From: Bradyrhizobium sp. CB3481
GTDB taxonomy: Bacteria; Pseudomonadota; Alphaproteobacteria; Rhizobiales; Xanthobacteraceae
Assembly: GCF_029714305.1 (NCBI RefSeq)
Contig: NZ_CP121647.1
Span: forward strand, 6,530,501-6,594,500
DNA length: 64,000 nucleotides
Direction: 5' to 3'
Numbering within the stretch: the stretch's first letter is position 1; each line of letters begins with the position of its first letter. Shown here piece by piece: positions 25,317-34,069 of this stretch. The position numbers and the translations under genes were made by a program. The notes beneath the pieces are model-generated. The model was not told the origin of the DNA and did no database searches. It saw nothing but the letters and a program-made list of their open reading frames with translations.

Positions 25317-26741
25317 TTACCGCTTCGCGCTCACCTGCTCGGCCGAGCTTTGCGCGGCTTCGGCTAGCTTGGCGGAAATCGCTGCGGTCTGGGCGGCCGT
25401 GCCCCAGCTCGGCGCGTCGCTGCCGTTGCCCCAGGCGCGCGGCCGGTAGAAAGTATGCACGCCGGTCTTGTACATCTTCTTCATTTCGCTGACCCAGGAC
25501 GGGCGCACCCAATAGGCGTGGTAGTGGGTCGACTTGTCGACCTCGGGCAGCCAGAGCTGGCCGTCGAGCATCGCCTTCGCGATCTTCTTTGCGCGCTCCC
25601 ACATGTCGGGCTCGCGGATCACGTCCTTGTTGTTGTCGCAGGCGAAGGTGAACTGGCACGCCAGATGGCGGTGCTTGTTCTGGTAGACCACGCCGCACAC
25701 AGTCTCCGGATATTTGCCGGAGAAGGCGCGGTTCAAGACCACCTGCGCCACCGCGATCTGGCCGCGCACCGCCTCGCCGCGGGCCTCGAAATAGACCGCT
25801 TCGGCGAGACATTTTTCGGACTTCGCACGCGACTTTTCGTCGAACAGGCCGAGACGTTCGGCCGGCGTCTTGGCGCGCTGGTTGTCGGCATTGACCTCGC
25901 CCTTCGGCGCGACGCTCTCGCCCATCTCGCCGGCGCGCACCGGGCCGTCGGCATCGACCGGCAGCGAGGCCATCACCTTCATGTCGGGATCGGGCTGCAC
26001 CGGCATGACAATGACCGGCTCTTCGCCGGGCTGCCAGCGCTCGATGCTCTCGGGCGAGCCGAGCGAGGAGCCGAAGAACAGGCTCGAGGTCTTGACGGAA
26101 AAACCATCGCGCCGCGGCTCCACTACTTTCGGCGCGACCTTGCTGTCGTCCTGCGGCTTGCTCTCCGGCGGCAACGACATGTCGAGCGGCGGCGCGCTCA
26201 GCGCGGCCTGCAGCTCGGGATCGAGCGGCGCGCGCTCGACCGGCGGCGCCGTCTCGGCAGTCTTGGCGCCCTTGACCAATGCATTTGAAGTCGCGGGATC
26301 CTCGATGGCCGGCGCACGCTCGGTCGGCGCCGTGGTCGCCGCGGGCGCGGGCGGCTTCAGCACAAGACGGTCGCCCTTCAGGGTGCGATCCACTTTGGGA
26401 AAATCACCGGCGTGATAACGCGGCGGCGGCGCAATCAGCGGAGCGCGCGTCACCGATCCCGTGATGTCGATGCCTTGGGTATCCAGACTGGCGAGCCGAT
26501 AGGTCGCGGTCTGCGGCGAAGAGGTTCCGATCGGACGGCCAAAGGAGAAGGTTGCGACCTGAATGGTGTTGGCGGAACCGAACACCCGCTTCTGCCAACG
26601 CTCTGCGATGCCCGGCTGGCGGGCCAGCAGCGAAGCGATATCCTGATATCCGATCTCGGTCGGCATCAATGCGAAGATGCAGAGACCGAGACCGAAGGAC
26701 GCGAACCGCGCGCCCTTCGGCTGGTTACGCAACACAAACAT
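25317..26741 (-). CDS. Cell wall hydrolase, SleB-like (Hydrolase_2 domain)
   Basis: 474 residues from ATG 26741; a TTG five codons earlier is less likely. An N-terminal hydrophobic segment (FASFGLGLCIFALMP) anchors or exports the protein. A long Pro/Ala/Glu-rich linker runs to about residue 300. The C-terminal domain opens with KCLAEAVYFEARGEAVRGQI, continues AQVVLNRAFSGKYPETVCGV and ends in the YHAYWVRPSW area. This is the SleB-type lytic transglycosylase/amidase fold, with Glu in YFEARGE as probable catalytic residue. It likely remodels peptidoglycan. Confidence 0.88.
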   Translation of the reverse strand: MFVLRNQPKGARFASFGLGLCIFALMPTEIGYQDIASLLARQPGIAERWQKRVFGSANTIQVATFSFGRPIGTSSPQTATYRLASLDTQGIDITGSVTRAPLIAPPPRYHAGDFPKVDRTLKGDRLVLKPPAPAATTAPTERAPAIEDPATSNALVKGAKTAETAPPVERAPLDPELQAALSAPPLDMSLPPESKPQDDSKVAPKVVEPRRDGFSVKTSSLFFGSSLGSPESIERWQPGEEPVIVMPVQPDPDMKVMASLPVDADGPVRAGEMGESVAPKGEVNADNQRAKTPAERLGLFDEKSRAKSEKCLAEAVYFEARGEAVRGQIAVAQVVLNRAFSGKYPETVCGVVYQNKHRHLACQFTFACDNNKDVIREPDMWERAKKIAKAMLDGQLWLPEVDKSTHYHAYWVRPSWVSEMKKMYKTGVHTFYRPRAWGNGSDAPSWGTAAQTAAISAKLAEAAQSSAEQVSAKR

Positions 26742-27027
26742 TGTACGCTCACGCAACGCTTACTGGGATCGAACGTCAGTACATCCGTGCAATTCGATCT
26801 TTTTTGTTGGTATCGAATTTAGGTTGCCGGGGAGTTAATCGGCGTGGCGTGCGTGTTACACGCAAGGGATCGCGCGGAATCCGCCGAATGCATCAGAAGT
26901 GTTGGTAAACAGGCGCGCGATGAAAGTGGTAAACATCCCGTCAACGAGGATGGTGAAGAAATTTTTGTGCGCGACATATGAAAGAGACGCGAGTTCCAAT
27001 GCACTTTATCGTGCTGAAGCGCCTCCG

Positions 27028-27149
27028 CCGTCATTGCGAGCCAACGGGTCGCGCGAATGCGCGCCCGATCACAGGCTCCACGAAGCAATCCATCGCGCGG
27101 CATAACGGATGGATGGATTGCTTCGTCGCTGCGCTCCTCGCAATGACGG
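27028..27149. repeat. Dispersed palindromic repeat, family D
   Basis: Outer arms CCGTCATTGCGAG and CTCGCAATGACGG bracket an inner inverted pair (GAAGCAATCCATC / GATGGATTGCTTC). A module of about 40 bp, GCCAACGGGTC to ACAGGCTCC, is inserted in the left arm and recurs within the family C copy at 31164-31298. No gene is seen from 26742 to 27223. Confidence 0.75.
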
Positions 27150-27161
27150 CTCTCTGCGCGC

Positions 27162-27193
27162 AAAACAAAAATGCCCGGGACAAGCCCGGGCAT
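27162..27193 (-). terminator. Rho-independent terminator of ppdK
   Basis: On the minus strand ATGCCCGGG and CCCGGGCAT form a perfect 9-bp stem with a 5-nt loop, followed by TTTTTGTTTTG. It lies 31 bp past the ppdK stop. Confidence 0.85.
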
Positions 27194-27223
27194 CGCGTCG
27201 TTATATAGAAGCCTGAAGAACGC

Positions 27224-30085
27224 TTACGCCTGGCTCTCGATCTTCTTGCCGAGCGCAGCCTGCGCGGCGGCGAGGCGCGCGATCGGCACGCGGTAGGGCG
27301 AGCACGAGACGTAGTCGAGCCCGATCTCGTGGCAGAACGCCACCGATGCCGGATCGCCGCCATGCTCACCGCAAATGCCGACCTTCAGGCTCGGCCGCAC
27401 CTTGCGGCCGCGGGTGACGCCGATCTTCACGAGCTCGCCGACGCCGTCGCGGTCGACCGAGATGAAGGGATCGATCTCCAGGATTCCCTTGCTGACATAG
27501 GTGCCGAGGAAGCTGGCGGCATCGTCGCGGCTGATGCCGTAGGTCGTCTGCGTCAGGTCGTTGGTGCCGAACGAGAAGAACTCGGCGGTCTGCGCCACGT
27601 CGCCGGCCATCAGGCAGGCGCGCGGCAGCTCGATCATCGTACCAACTTGATAGGCGAGCTTCTTGCCGGTCTCCTTCATCACCGACTGCGCGGTGGCATC
27701 GATGCGCGCCTTGACCAGATCGAACTCGGCCTTGGTCGCAATCAGCGGCACCATCACCTCGAGGCCGACCGCCTTGCCGGTGCGCTTCTCGGCTTCGACC
27801 GCCGCCTCGAAGATCGCGCGTGCCTGCATCTCGGCGATCTCGGGATAGGCGATCGCCAGACGGCAGCCGCGGAAGCCGAGCATCGGGTTGAACTCGGCCA
27901 GATCGCGGGCGCGGTCGGCGAGCTTGCGCGGATCGGTGTTCATCGCGCGCGCGACTTCCTCGATCTCGTGTTGGGTGTGCGGCAGGAACTCGTGTAGCGG
28001 CGGATCGAGCAGGCGGATCGTGACGGGCAAGCCCTTCATGATCTCGAACAGCTCGACGAAGTCGGCCCGCTGCATCGGCAGAAGTTTTGACAGCGCGGCG
28101 CGGCGCGACTGCTCGTCTTCGGAGAGGATCATCTCGCGCACGGTGCGGATGCGGGTCTCTTCGAAGAACATGTGCTCGGTGCGGCAGAGACCGATGCCTT
28201 CGGCGCCGAACTTCACGGCCGTGCGCGCATCGTCGGGCGTATCGCCATTGACGCGGACGCCGAGCTTGCGGACGTCGTCGGCCCAGCCCATCAGCGTGCC
28301 GAATTCGCCCGACAGCTTCGGCTCGATCATCGGCATCTTACCGGCCAGCACCTGGCCGACCGAGCCGTCGATGGTGATGACGTCACCAGCCTTGAAGGTG
28401 CGCGAGCCCACGCTCATCGTGCCGCGGCCGTAATCGACGCGAATGGCGCCGCAGCCGGAGACGCAGGGCTTGCCCATGCCCCGCGCGACCACGGCGGCGT
28501 GCGAGGTCATGCCGCCGCGGGTGGTCAAAATGCCTTCGGCGGCGTGCATGCCGTGAATGTCTTCCGGGCTGGTCTCGATGCGCACCAGAATGACGCTGCG
28601 GCCATCGGCCTGAAGTTTGGCGGCTTCATCGGAGGAGAACACGATCTCGCCGGAGGCGGCGCCGGGCGAAGCCGGCAGGCCGGTCGCGATCACGTCGCGC
28701 TTGGCCTGGGGATCGATGGTCGGGTGCAGCAACTGATCCAGCGAGGCCGGATCGATCCGCATCACCGCATCCTTCTTCGAGATCAGCCCTTCATTGGCGA
28801 GTTCGACCGCGATGCGCAGCGCCGCCTTTGCGGTGCGCTTGCCGCCGCGGGTCTGCAGCATCCACAATTTGCCCTGCTCTACCGTGAACTCCATGTCCTG
28901 CATGTCGCGGTAGTGCTTTTCGAGCATCGTGTAGATACGCGTCAGCTCCTTGAACGCCTCCGGCATCGCGCTTTCCATTGACGCCTTGTCGGAGCCGGAT
29001 TCCTGGCGCGCTTCCTCGGTGATGTCCTGCGGCGTGCGGATGCCCGCCACGACGTCCTCGCCCTGCGCGTTGATCAGGAACTCGCCGTAGAGCTTGCTCT
29101 CGCCGGTCGAGGGATTGCGCGTGAAGGCAACGCCGGTCGCCGACGTCTCGCCCATGTTGCCGAACACCATCGCCTGCACGTTGACGGCGGTGCCCCAGGA
29201 TTCCGGAATGTCGTGCAGCTTGCGATAGGTGACCGCGCGCGCATTCATCCAGGACGAAAACACCGCGCCGATCGCGCCCCACAATTGCTCGTGCGGGTCC
29301 TGCGGGAAATCCTTACCCGTCTCGCGCGCCACCGCTTCCTTGTACTTGCCGACCAGCTCGACCCAGTCGTCACCGGATAGATCGGTGTCGAGCGTATAGC
29401 CCTGGCTGTCCTTGAAGGTATCGAGGATGTCCTCGAAATGATGATGCTCGAAGCCGAGCACCACATCCGAATACATCGTGATGAAGCGGCGATAGCTGTC
29501 ATAGGCAAAGCGGCGGTCGCCGGAGAGTTCGGCCAGCGCCTCGACCGTCTTGTCGTTGAGGCCGAGGTTGAGCACGGTGTCCATCATGCCCGGCATCGAG
29601 GCGCGGCCGCCGGAGCGGACCGACACCAACAGCGGATTCTTTGCGTCGCCGAACGCCTTACCGGTCAGCTTGCCGACATATTCGAGCGCCTTGTCGACCT
29701 GCGGCTTCAGCGCGGACGGATAGGATTTGTCGTGCGCGTAGAAATAGGTGCAGACCGAGGTCGGGATGGTGAAGCCGGGAGGCACCGGCAGGCCGAGATT
29801 GGCCATCTCGGCGAGGTTGGCGCCCTTGCCGCCCAGGAGGTCGCGCAGGCCCGCTTTGCCCTCCGCCTTGCCGTCGCCGAAGGTATAAACCCACTTGCGG
29901 GATTTTACCGCTTCCGCTGCCGGCTTGCCGACCGCCGGCTTCTTGGCCGGCTTGGCCTTTGCAGCCGGGGCCTTCTTCAGCGCCTTGCGGGCGGCGGGAG
30001 CAGCAGCGACCTTCCTGGCCGATGCCTTTGATTTCGCTGCGGATTTCACTGCAGCCTTCTTGGACTTCGCGACGGCTTTGGCCAT
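27224..30085 (-). CDS. ppdK: Pyruvate, phosphate dikinase with Lys/Ala-rich N-terminal tail
   Basis: 953 residues from ATG 30085. PPDK interconverts pyruvate, ATP and phosphate with phosphoenolpyruvate, AMP and pyrophosphate. The ATP-grasp domain starts KWVYTFGDGKAEGKAGLRDL, the phosphohistidine domain has GGMTSHAAVVARGMGKPC (catalytic His at about residue 529), and the C-terminal TIM barrel has the LCRTEHMFFE and CGEHGGD motifs. The first 62 residues are unusual: low complexity, about 17 Lys, many Ala and Pro, no Asp, histone H1-like in composition. A terminator follows the gene. In these bacteria the enzyme serves gluconeogenesis from C4 acids. Confidence 0.95.
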   Translation of the reverse strand: MAKAVAKSKKAAVKSAAKSKASARKVAAAPAARKALKKAPAAKAKPAKKPAVGKPAAEAVKSRKWVYTFGDGKAEGKAGLRDLLGGKGANLAEMANLGLPVPPGFTIPTSVCTYFYAHDKSYPSALKPQVDKALEYVGKLTGKAFGDAKNPLLVSVRSGGRASMPGMMDTVLNLGLNDKTVEALAELSGDRRFAYDSYRRFITMYSDVVLGFEHHHFEDILDTFKDSQGYTLDTDLSGDDWVELVGKYKEAVARETGKDFPQDPHEQLWGAIGAVFSSWMNARAVTYRKLHDIPESWGTAVNVQAMVFGNMGETSATGVAFTRNPSTGESKLYGEFLINAQGEDVVAGIRTPQDITEEARQESGSDKASMESAMPEAFKELTRIYTMLEKHYRDMQDMEFTVEQGKLWMLQTRGGKRTAKAALRIAVELANEGLISKKDAVMRIDPASLDQLLHPTIDPQAKRDVIATGLPASPGAASGEIVFSSDEAAKLQADGRSVILVRIETSPEDIHGMHAAEGILTTRGGMTSHAAVVARGMGKPCVSGCGAIRVDYGRGTMSVGSRTFKAGDVITIDGSVGQVLAGKMPMIEPKLSGEFGTLMGWADDVRKLGVRVNGDTPDDARTAVKFGAEGIGLCRTEHMFFEETRIRTVREMILSEDEQSRRAALSKLLPMQRADFVELFEIMKGLPVTIRLLDPPLHEFLPHTQHEIEEVARAMNTDPRKLADRARDLAEFNPMLGFRGCRLAIAYPEIAEMQARAIFEAAVEAEKRTGKAVGLEVMVPLIATKAEFDLVKARIDATAQSVMKETGKKLAYQVGTMIELPRACLMAGDVAQTAEFFSFGTNDLTQTTYGISRDDAASFLGTYVSKGILEIDPFISVDRDGVGELVKIGVTRGRKVRPSLKVGICGEHGGDPASVAFCHEIGLDYVSCSPYRVPIARLAAAQAALGKKIESQA

Positions 30086-30232
30086 GGATTCCAACTATCC
30101 GAAAAAGGGAAGGAAGATGCGCGCCTTACACCATTTTGAGGGGTTCCGCGCAAGCCGCGATACCCTGCTTTCCTATGGTGTTTTGGAGCGACGTGGGTAC
30201 CGCTTCGCCTGAAGAAAACGCGTCAAAGCAAT

Positions 30233-30388
30233 CTAGAACCTCAACATCTTGAACACGCCAAGACCGGCCAGACCGACCACGATCAGGTAGATCGCGACGA
30301 TGAAATTCAGGAACCGCGGCATGATCAGAATCAGGACTCCCGCGATCAGGGCGACGATCGGGGAAATGTGCGCAGCGGTGATGGTCAT
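30233..30388 (-). CDS. DUF3096 family small membrane protein, 51 aa
   Basis: From ATG 30388 (GGAGATCTCA upstream) to TAG 30233. The sequence MTITAAHISPIVALIAGVLI then MPRFLNFIVAIYLIVVGLAG is two hydrophobic helices joined by a Met-Pro-Arg turn, matching DUF3096 proteins. They are tiny inner-membrane proteins without known function. An EcfG-like promoter candidate lies about 75 bp upstream. It sits between ppdK and the DUF1236 gene. Confidence 0.85.
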   Translation of the reverse strand: MTITAAHISPIVALIAGVLILIMPRFLNFIVAIYLIVVGLAGLGVFKMLRF

Positions 30389-30463
30389 TGAGATCTCCGG
30401 CTGATGAGGGGGAATCGAATCGAGGGTCGCAACTTAACCGCTGGCGCGGTTCGGGAATAGCAA

Positions 30464-30488
30464 GACGCCCGACGCTTCAATGGGTTCC
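30464..30488 (-). promoter_or_regulatory. EcfG-like promoter candidate upstream of the DUF3096 gene
   Basis: GGAAC (30484-30488, minus strand), 16 bp, then CGTC (30464-30467): one mismatch from GGAAC-N16-CGTT. A start point near 30457 would give a leader of about 70 nt before ATG 30388. Support is positional only. Confidence 0.35.
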
Positions 30489-30544
30489 AGCTTCCGCAAC
30501 AATTCCCCAGAAATGCCCCGGATGAGGCCGCGCTTTTGCCGGAA

Positions 30545-30577
30545 CAATGCGGGGCCCGAATGAATTGGCCCGCATTG
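30545..30577. promoter_or_regulatory. Inverted repeat upstream of the DUF1236 gene
   Basis: CAATGCGGG (30545-30553) and CCCGCATTG (30569-30577) are a perfect 9-bp dyad with a 15-nt spacer, ending 48 bp before the DUF1236 start. It may be an operator or a 5'-leader hairpin. Confidence 0.4.
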
Positions 30578-30624
30578 TGTGCGCTGGCGAGCGTCGGCGC
30601 CCTCTTCTCGCGAAGGAGTTGACC

Positions 30625-30990
30625 ATGCGGAACAGACTATTTGCCATTGCGGCGATCGCGGGCGCGATGGCTGCCCCGATCGCGGCTCAGGCGCAGACCA
30701 CGATCACGACGGGCGTCGCCGGCGGCGGCGGCACAGTCGTCATCGGCGAGCACGAAGGCATCATTGCCGAGCAGCGGCCGGCCTTCCGTGAATATATCGT
30801 GCGTGAGCGCGTGCCGAACTACACGATTTCCGAAAGCGTCGTGGTCGGCGGCCTGCTGCCGGAAACCGGCGTCACCTATTACGACGTGCCGCAAACCTTC
30901 GGCGTCACGCCCTATCGCTACACCGTGGTGAACGGCCAGACGGTGCTGGTCGAACCGCGTTCGCGTCGCATCGTTCAGGTGGTCGATTAG
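30625..30990 (+). CDS. DUF1236 family secreted protein
   Basis: 121 residues, ATG 30625 with AAGGAG eight bases upstream. The signal peptide MRNRLFAIAAIAGAMAAPIA is cut near AAQA-QT. The mature part has a Gly-rich stretch (GVAGGGGTVVIG) and two copies of the DUF1236-type unit: FREYIVRERVPNYT...VGGLLPETGVTYYDVP and YRYTVVNGQTVLVEPRSRRIV. The family is periplasmic and of unknown function, common in rhizobia. It is followed by a strong terminator. Confidence 0.85.
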   Translation: MRNRLFAIAAIAGAMAAPIAAQAQTTITTGVAGGGGTVVIGEHEGIIAEQRPAFREYIVRERVPNYTISESVVVGGLLPETGVTYYDVPQTFGVTPYRYTVVNGQTVLVEPRSRRIVQVVD

Positions 30991-31060
30991 ACCTCAGTAG
31001 CCTGAACGATCTGGTCCGGGCGCCGCGCAAGCGGATGTGCGCGAGATACGACCGGACAGA

Positions 31061-31100
31061 AACCCCGCTCGGCGTCCCCTCCGGGCGGGGTTTTTGTTTT
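31061..31100 (+). terminator. Rho-independent terminator of the DUF1236 gene
   Basis: AACCCCGC (31061-31068) pairs with GCGGGGTT (31085-31092), extended inward by TCGG/CCGG, and runs into TTTTTGTTTT. It lies about 70 bp after the stop codon. Confidence 0.85.
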
Positions 31101-31126
31101 GTCGTCGTGCGCCACAAACGCGCTGC

Positions 31127-31161
31127 CGTAGGGTGGGCAGAGCGCAGCGTGCCCACCATTT
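31127..31161. repeat. Family A repeat, single arm
   Basis: One arm only (CGTAGGGTGGGC to GTGCCCACCATT), identical to the right-arm version at 9009-9098. The partner arm is missing; a family C element begins right after it, so insertion or deletion may have removed the other half. Confidence 0.75.
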
Positions 31162-31163
31162 AG

Positions 31164-31298
31164 ATCATGGTGAGGAGGCGCCAACGGGTCCGCGCGTAGC
31201 GCGGCCCGATGACAGGCTCCGCGCCGTCTCGAACCATGTGGCCCGGCCGGTGCCATTCACCCTTCGAGACGCGCGAAGACGCGCTCCTCAGGATGAGG
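31164..31298. repeat. Family C repeat interrupted by the 40-bp module
   Basis: The frame ATGGTGAGGAG ... GTCTCGAACCAT ... CCTTCGAGACGCGC ... GCTCCTCAGGATGAGG is the same as at 35094-35198, but a GCCAACGGGTC...ACAGGCTCC module, also seen in family D at 27028-27149, is inserted after GAGG. The element fills the gap before the methyltransferase stop. Confidence 0.75.
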
Positions 31299-31321
31299 TC
31301 TGGCAGAAGGGGGCGTCCCAA

Positions 31322-31924
31322 CTATTCGCGAATTTCCAGCCCCGGCTTCTTCACCACGAGACGGTGAATCTTCTTCCCCGAGGAGGCGCTGACGGCCTCT
31401 TCGTCGAGCAGCACCGTCGTGCCGTTCAGCTCCGCCCACACCACCGCCGGATCGAACGCGGCGTAGAGACGCCCCTGCGGATCGCGCTGGTCTTCGCCCT
31501 CTGTGACGCGCCAGCTCAGATAGAGGATGCCGCTCGGCTTGACGACATCGAGGAGGCGGCGGACCGATGCCGCGATCTCCTCGCGGTCGAGGTGCATGAT
31601 CACGGTTTCGCACAGCACGTTGTCGAACGTGCCGACGCCGTTCAGACCGGGCAGTTCGGCATGCACGAACTTGTAGGAGGGATAGCGCCGGCGCGCTTCC
31701 TTCAGCAGGCCTTCGGAGGCGTCGAAGCCGACAGCCGAAAAGCCGTTCGCGTGCAGCCAGGCGACCTCGCGGCCGCAGCCGCAGCCGATATCGGCGGAGT
31801 TGCCGCCGCGCACGAAGAACCGCTCGACGATTTCCTGCAGGTCGACGGGCGCCGGCTGGCCGAGCCAATCGTTCGCGAACGCCGCCGCACCCAGGTCGTA
31901 AGCGGCGAGCGTCTGTCGATCCAT
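31322..31924 (-). CDS. Class I SAM-dependent methyltransferase
   Basis: 200 residues. Motif I is SADIGCGCGREVAWLHANGF, followed by AVGFDASEGLL (acidic residue binding the ribose) and the post-motif LSWRVTEGE. The shape is close to the TehB/UbiE small-molecule methyltransferase group; the substrate is unknown. It starts 3 bp after the glyS stop on the same strand and may be the last gene of the glyQ-glyS transcript. Confidence 0.85.
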   Translation of the reverse strand: MDRQTLAAYDLGAAAFANDWLGQPAPVDLQEIVERFFVRGGNSADIGCGCGREVAWLHANGFSAVGFDASEGLLKEARRRYPSYKFVHAELPGLNGVGTFDNVLCETVIMHLDREEIAASVRRLLDVVKPSGILYLSWRVTEGEDQRDPQGRLYAAFDPAVVWAELNGTTVLLDEEAVSASSGKKIHRLVVKKPGLEIRE

Positions 31925-31927
31925 GAT

Positions 31928-34069
31928 CTAGCCTTCGATCTTTGAAAAGTCCGCCACCGCGCGGGTCGCCGCGCGGATTTCATTCAGTAGCTTTAGTCGA
32001 TTCTCGCGCACATCGGGTTCATCGGCGTTGACCTTGACCTTGTCGAAGAACGCATCGACGGCGGGACGCAGCTTGGCCATCGCGCTCATCGCGGTGGCAA
32101 AATCTTCCTCTGCAACCCCAGCTCCGGCCTCGCTCTTGGCCTGATCGATCGCCTTTGCCAGCGCCTTCTCCTCCGGCAACTGCAGGAGAGCGGCATCCGG
32201 CGTGCCGCCATACGTGCGCTTGTCCTTCTTCTCCTCGATCGCGACGATGTTACTCGCGCGCTTGGTGCCTGCAAGCAGGTTCTTGCCGTCATCCGTATCG
32301 AGGAACTTGCCGAGCGCCTCGACGCGGCGCACCACGAGCAGCAGATCATCCTGTCCGCCAAGCGAGAACACGGCGTCGACGAGATCATGCCGCGCACCCT
32401 GGTCGCGAAGCTGGACTTTCAGGCGGTCGGCGAAGAAGGAGAGGAGATCCAGTGCGACCTCTGGAACTGGCTGGCCCTTCCACGGTATCGACTTATACAT
32501 GGCCGCTGGCTTGGCAACTTGCTTGTAAATACGACGAGTAGGCTCGGCGAGAAGCAAAGCGATGCCAAGCCGTAGATTGTTTTCGACGATTAGCCTGATG
32601 ACTCCTAGCGCCGCACGGCGCAGTGCATACGGGTCCTTGCTCCCCGTTGGCTTCTCGTCGATCGCCCAAAAGCCGGCCAGTGTATCAATCTTGTCGGCCA
32701 GCGCGACCGCGACGCTCACAGGATCGCTCGGCACGCGATCGGCCGGCCCCTGCGGCTTGTAGTGCTCCTCGCTCGCGGCGGCGACGGAGGCATCTTCGCC
32801 TTGCGCCTGTGCGTAGTACTTACCCATCAAGCCCTGCAATTCGGGGAATTCGCCGACGACTTCGGTCAGCAAATCCGCCTTTGCCAGATGCGCCGCACGC
32901 GTTGCCTTCGCCACATCAGCTCCGACCAGCGGCGCGATTTCGGCGGCCAGCCGCTCAATGCGCTTGATCCGTTCGGCCTGCGTGCCGAGCTTCTCGTGGA
33001 AGACGATCTGGTCGAACTTTGGCAGCCGGCTTTCGAGCTTGGTCTTGAGGTCGGTCTCGTAGAAGAATTTTGCGTCCGACAGCCGGGCGCGGATCACGCG
33101 CTCGTTGCCGGCAGCGATCACCTTGCCGCCATCGGTCGCCTCGATGTTCGCGGTGAGGATGAACTTGTTGGCGAGCTTGCCCGTCTTGGGGTCGCGCACC
33201 ACAAAACATTTCTGGTTGTTGCGGATGGTGGCGCGGATCACCTCGTCCGGGATCGACAGGAATTCCGCATCGAACGAACCCATCAGCGCCACCGGCCACT
33301 CGACAAGGCCCGCCACTTCGTCGGCCAGCGCCTGGTCTTCGACCAGCTCAAAGCCCTGTGCGAAGGCCAATTCCTTGGCGTCCTCAAGAATGATGTCCTT
33401 GCGCGCCTGCGGATCGAGCACAACTTTGGCGGCCTTCAGCTTGGCCTCATAATCCTCGAAACGGCGCACGGCGATCGCATCGGGCGCCATGAAGCGGTGG
33501 CCGAACGTGGTCTGCCCGGTCTCGATGCCGTCGACCGAGAATTTCACGACATCAGGCTCTTCGGTCTCGGGACCGAAGGTCGCGATGATCGAATGTAGCG
33601 GACGCACCCAGGACAGCGAGCCTGATTTGGCCGAACGTGCGCCCCAGCGCATCGATTTCGGCCACGGGAAGGTCCTGATGATGACGGGCAGAATCTCGGC
33701 CAGCACGTCGATCGTGGCGCGGCCCGGCTTTTCAATCAGCGCAATGTAGAAATCGCCCTTCGGGTCGCGCTGGATCGTCGCCTCATCCAGCGATTTGAGG
33801 CCGGCTGCTTTCAAAAAGCCCTGCACCGCCGCATCGGGGGCGCCGATTTTCGGTCCGCGGCGTTCCGTCTTCAGGTCGGGCTGCCGCTGGGGAACGCCGT
33901 GCACGGTGAGCGCAAGCCGCCGCGGCGTCGCGAACGCCTTGGCACCTTCATAAACCAGGCCTTCTGCAACGAGCTTGTCGGTGACCATGCGGCGCAGATC
34001 GTCCGCCGCCTTGGCCTGCATACGGGCGGGGATCTCTTCGGAGAACAGTTCGAGGAGAAGATCAGGCAT
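31928..34069 (-). CDS. glyS: Glycyl-tRNA synthetase beta subunit
   Basis: 713 residues. With GlyQ it forms the alpha2beta2 enzyme that charges tRNA-Gly; the beta subunit recognises tRNA. The start [18 protein letters not shown] is the family opening; its ATG overlaps the glyQ stop as TGATG. Other marks are [15 protein letters not shown]...SFSWVRPLH-like [14 protein letters not shown], the HD-like central domain ([20 protein letters not shown]) and the C-terminal DALR-type anticodon-binding part. Full length. Confidence 0.96.
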   Translation of the reverse strand: MPDLLLELFSEEIPARMQAKAADDLRRMVTDKLVAEGLVYEGAKAFATPRRLALTVHGVPQRQPDLKTERRGPKIGAPDAAVQGFLKAAGLKSLDEATIQRDPKGDFYIALIEKPGRATIDVLAEILPVIIRTFPWPKSMRWGARSAKSGSLSWVRPLHSIIATFGPETEEPDVVKFSVDGIETGQTTFGHRFMAPDAIAVRRFEDYEAKLKAAKVVLDPQARKDIILEDAKELAFAQGFELVEDQALADEVAGLVEWPVALMGSFDAEFLSIPDEVIRATIRNNQKCFVVRDPKTGKLANKFILTANIEATDGGKVIAAGNERVIRARLSDAKFFYETDLKTKLESRLPKFDQIVFHEKLGTQAERIKRIERLAAEIAPLVGADVAKATRAAHLAKADLLTEVVGEFPELQGLMGKYYAQAQGEDASVAAASEEHYKPQGPADRVPSDPVSVAVALADKIDTLAGFWAIDEKPTGSKDPYALRRAALGVIRLIVENNLRLGIALLLAEPTRRIYKQVAKPAAMYKSIPWKGQPVPEVALDLLSFFADRLKVQLRDQGARHDLVDAVFSLGGQDDLLLVVRRVEALGKFLDTDDGKNLLAGTKRASNIVAIEEKKDKRTYGGTPDAALLQLPEEKALAKAIDQAKSEAGAGVAEEDFATAMSAMAKLRPAVDAFFDKVKVNADEPDVRENRLKLLNEIRAATRAVADFSKIEG

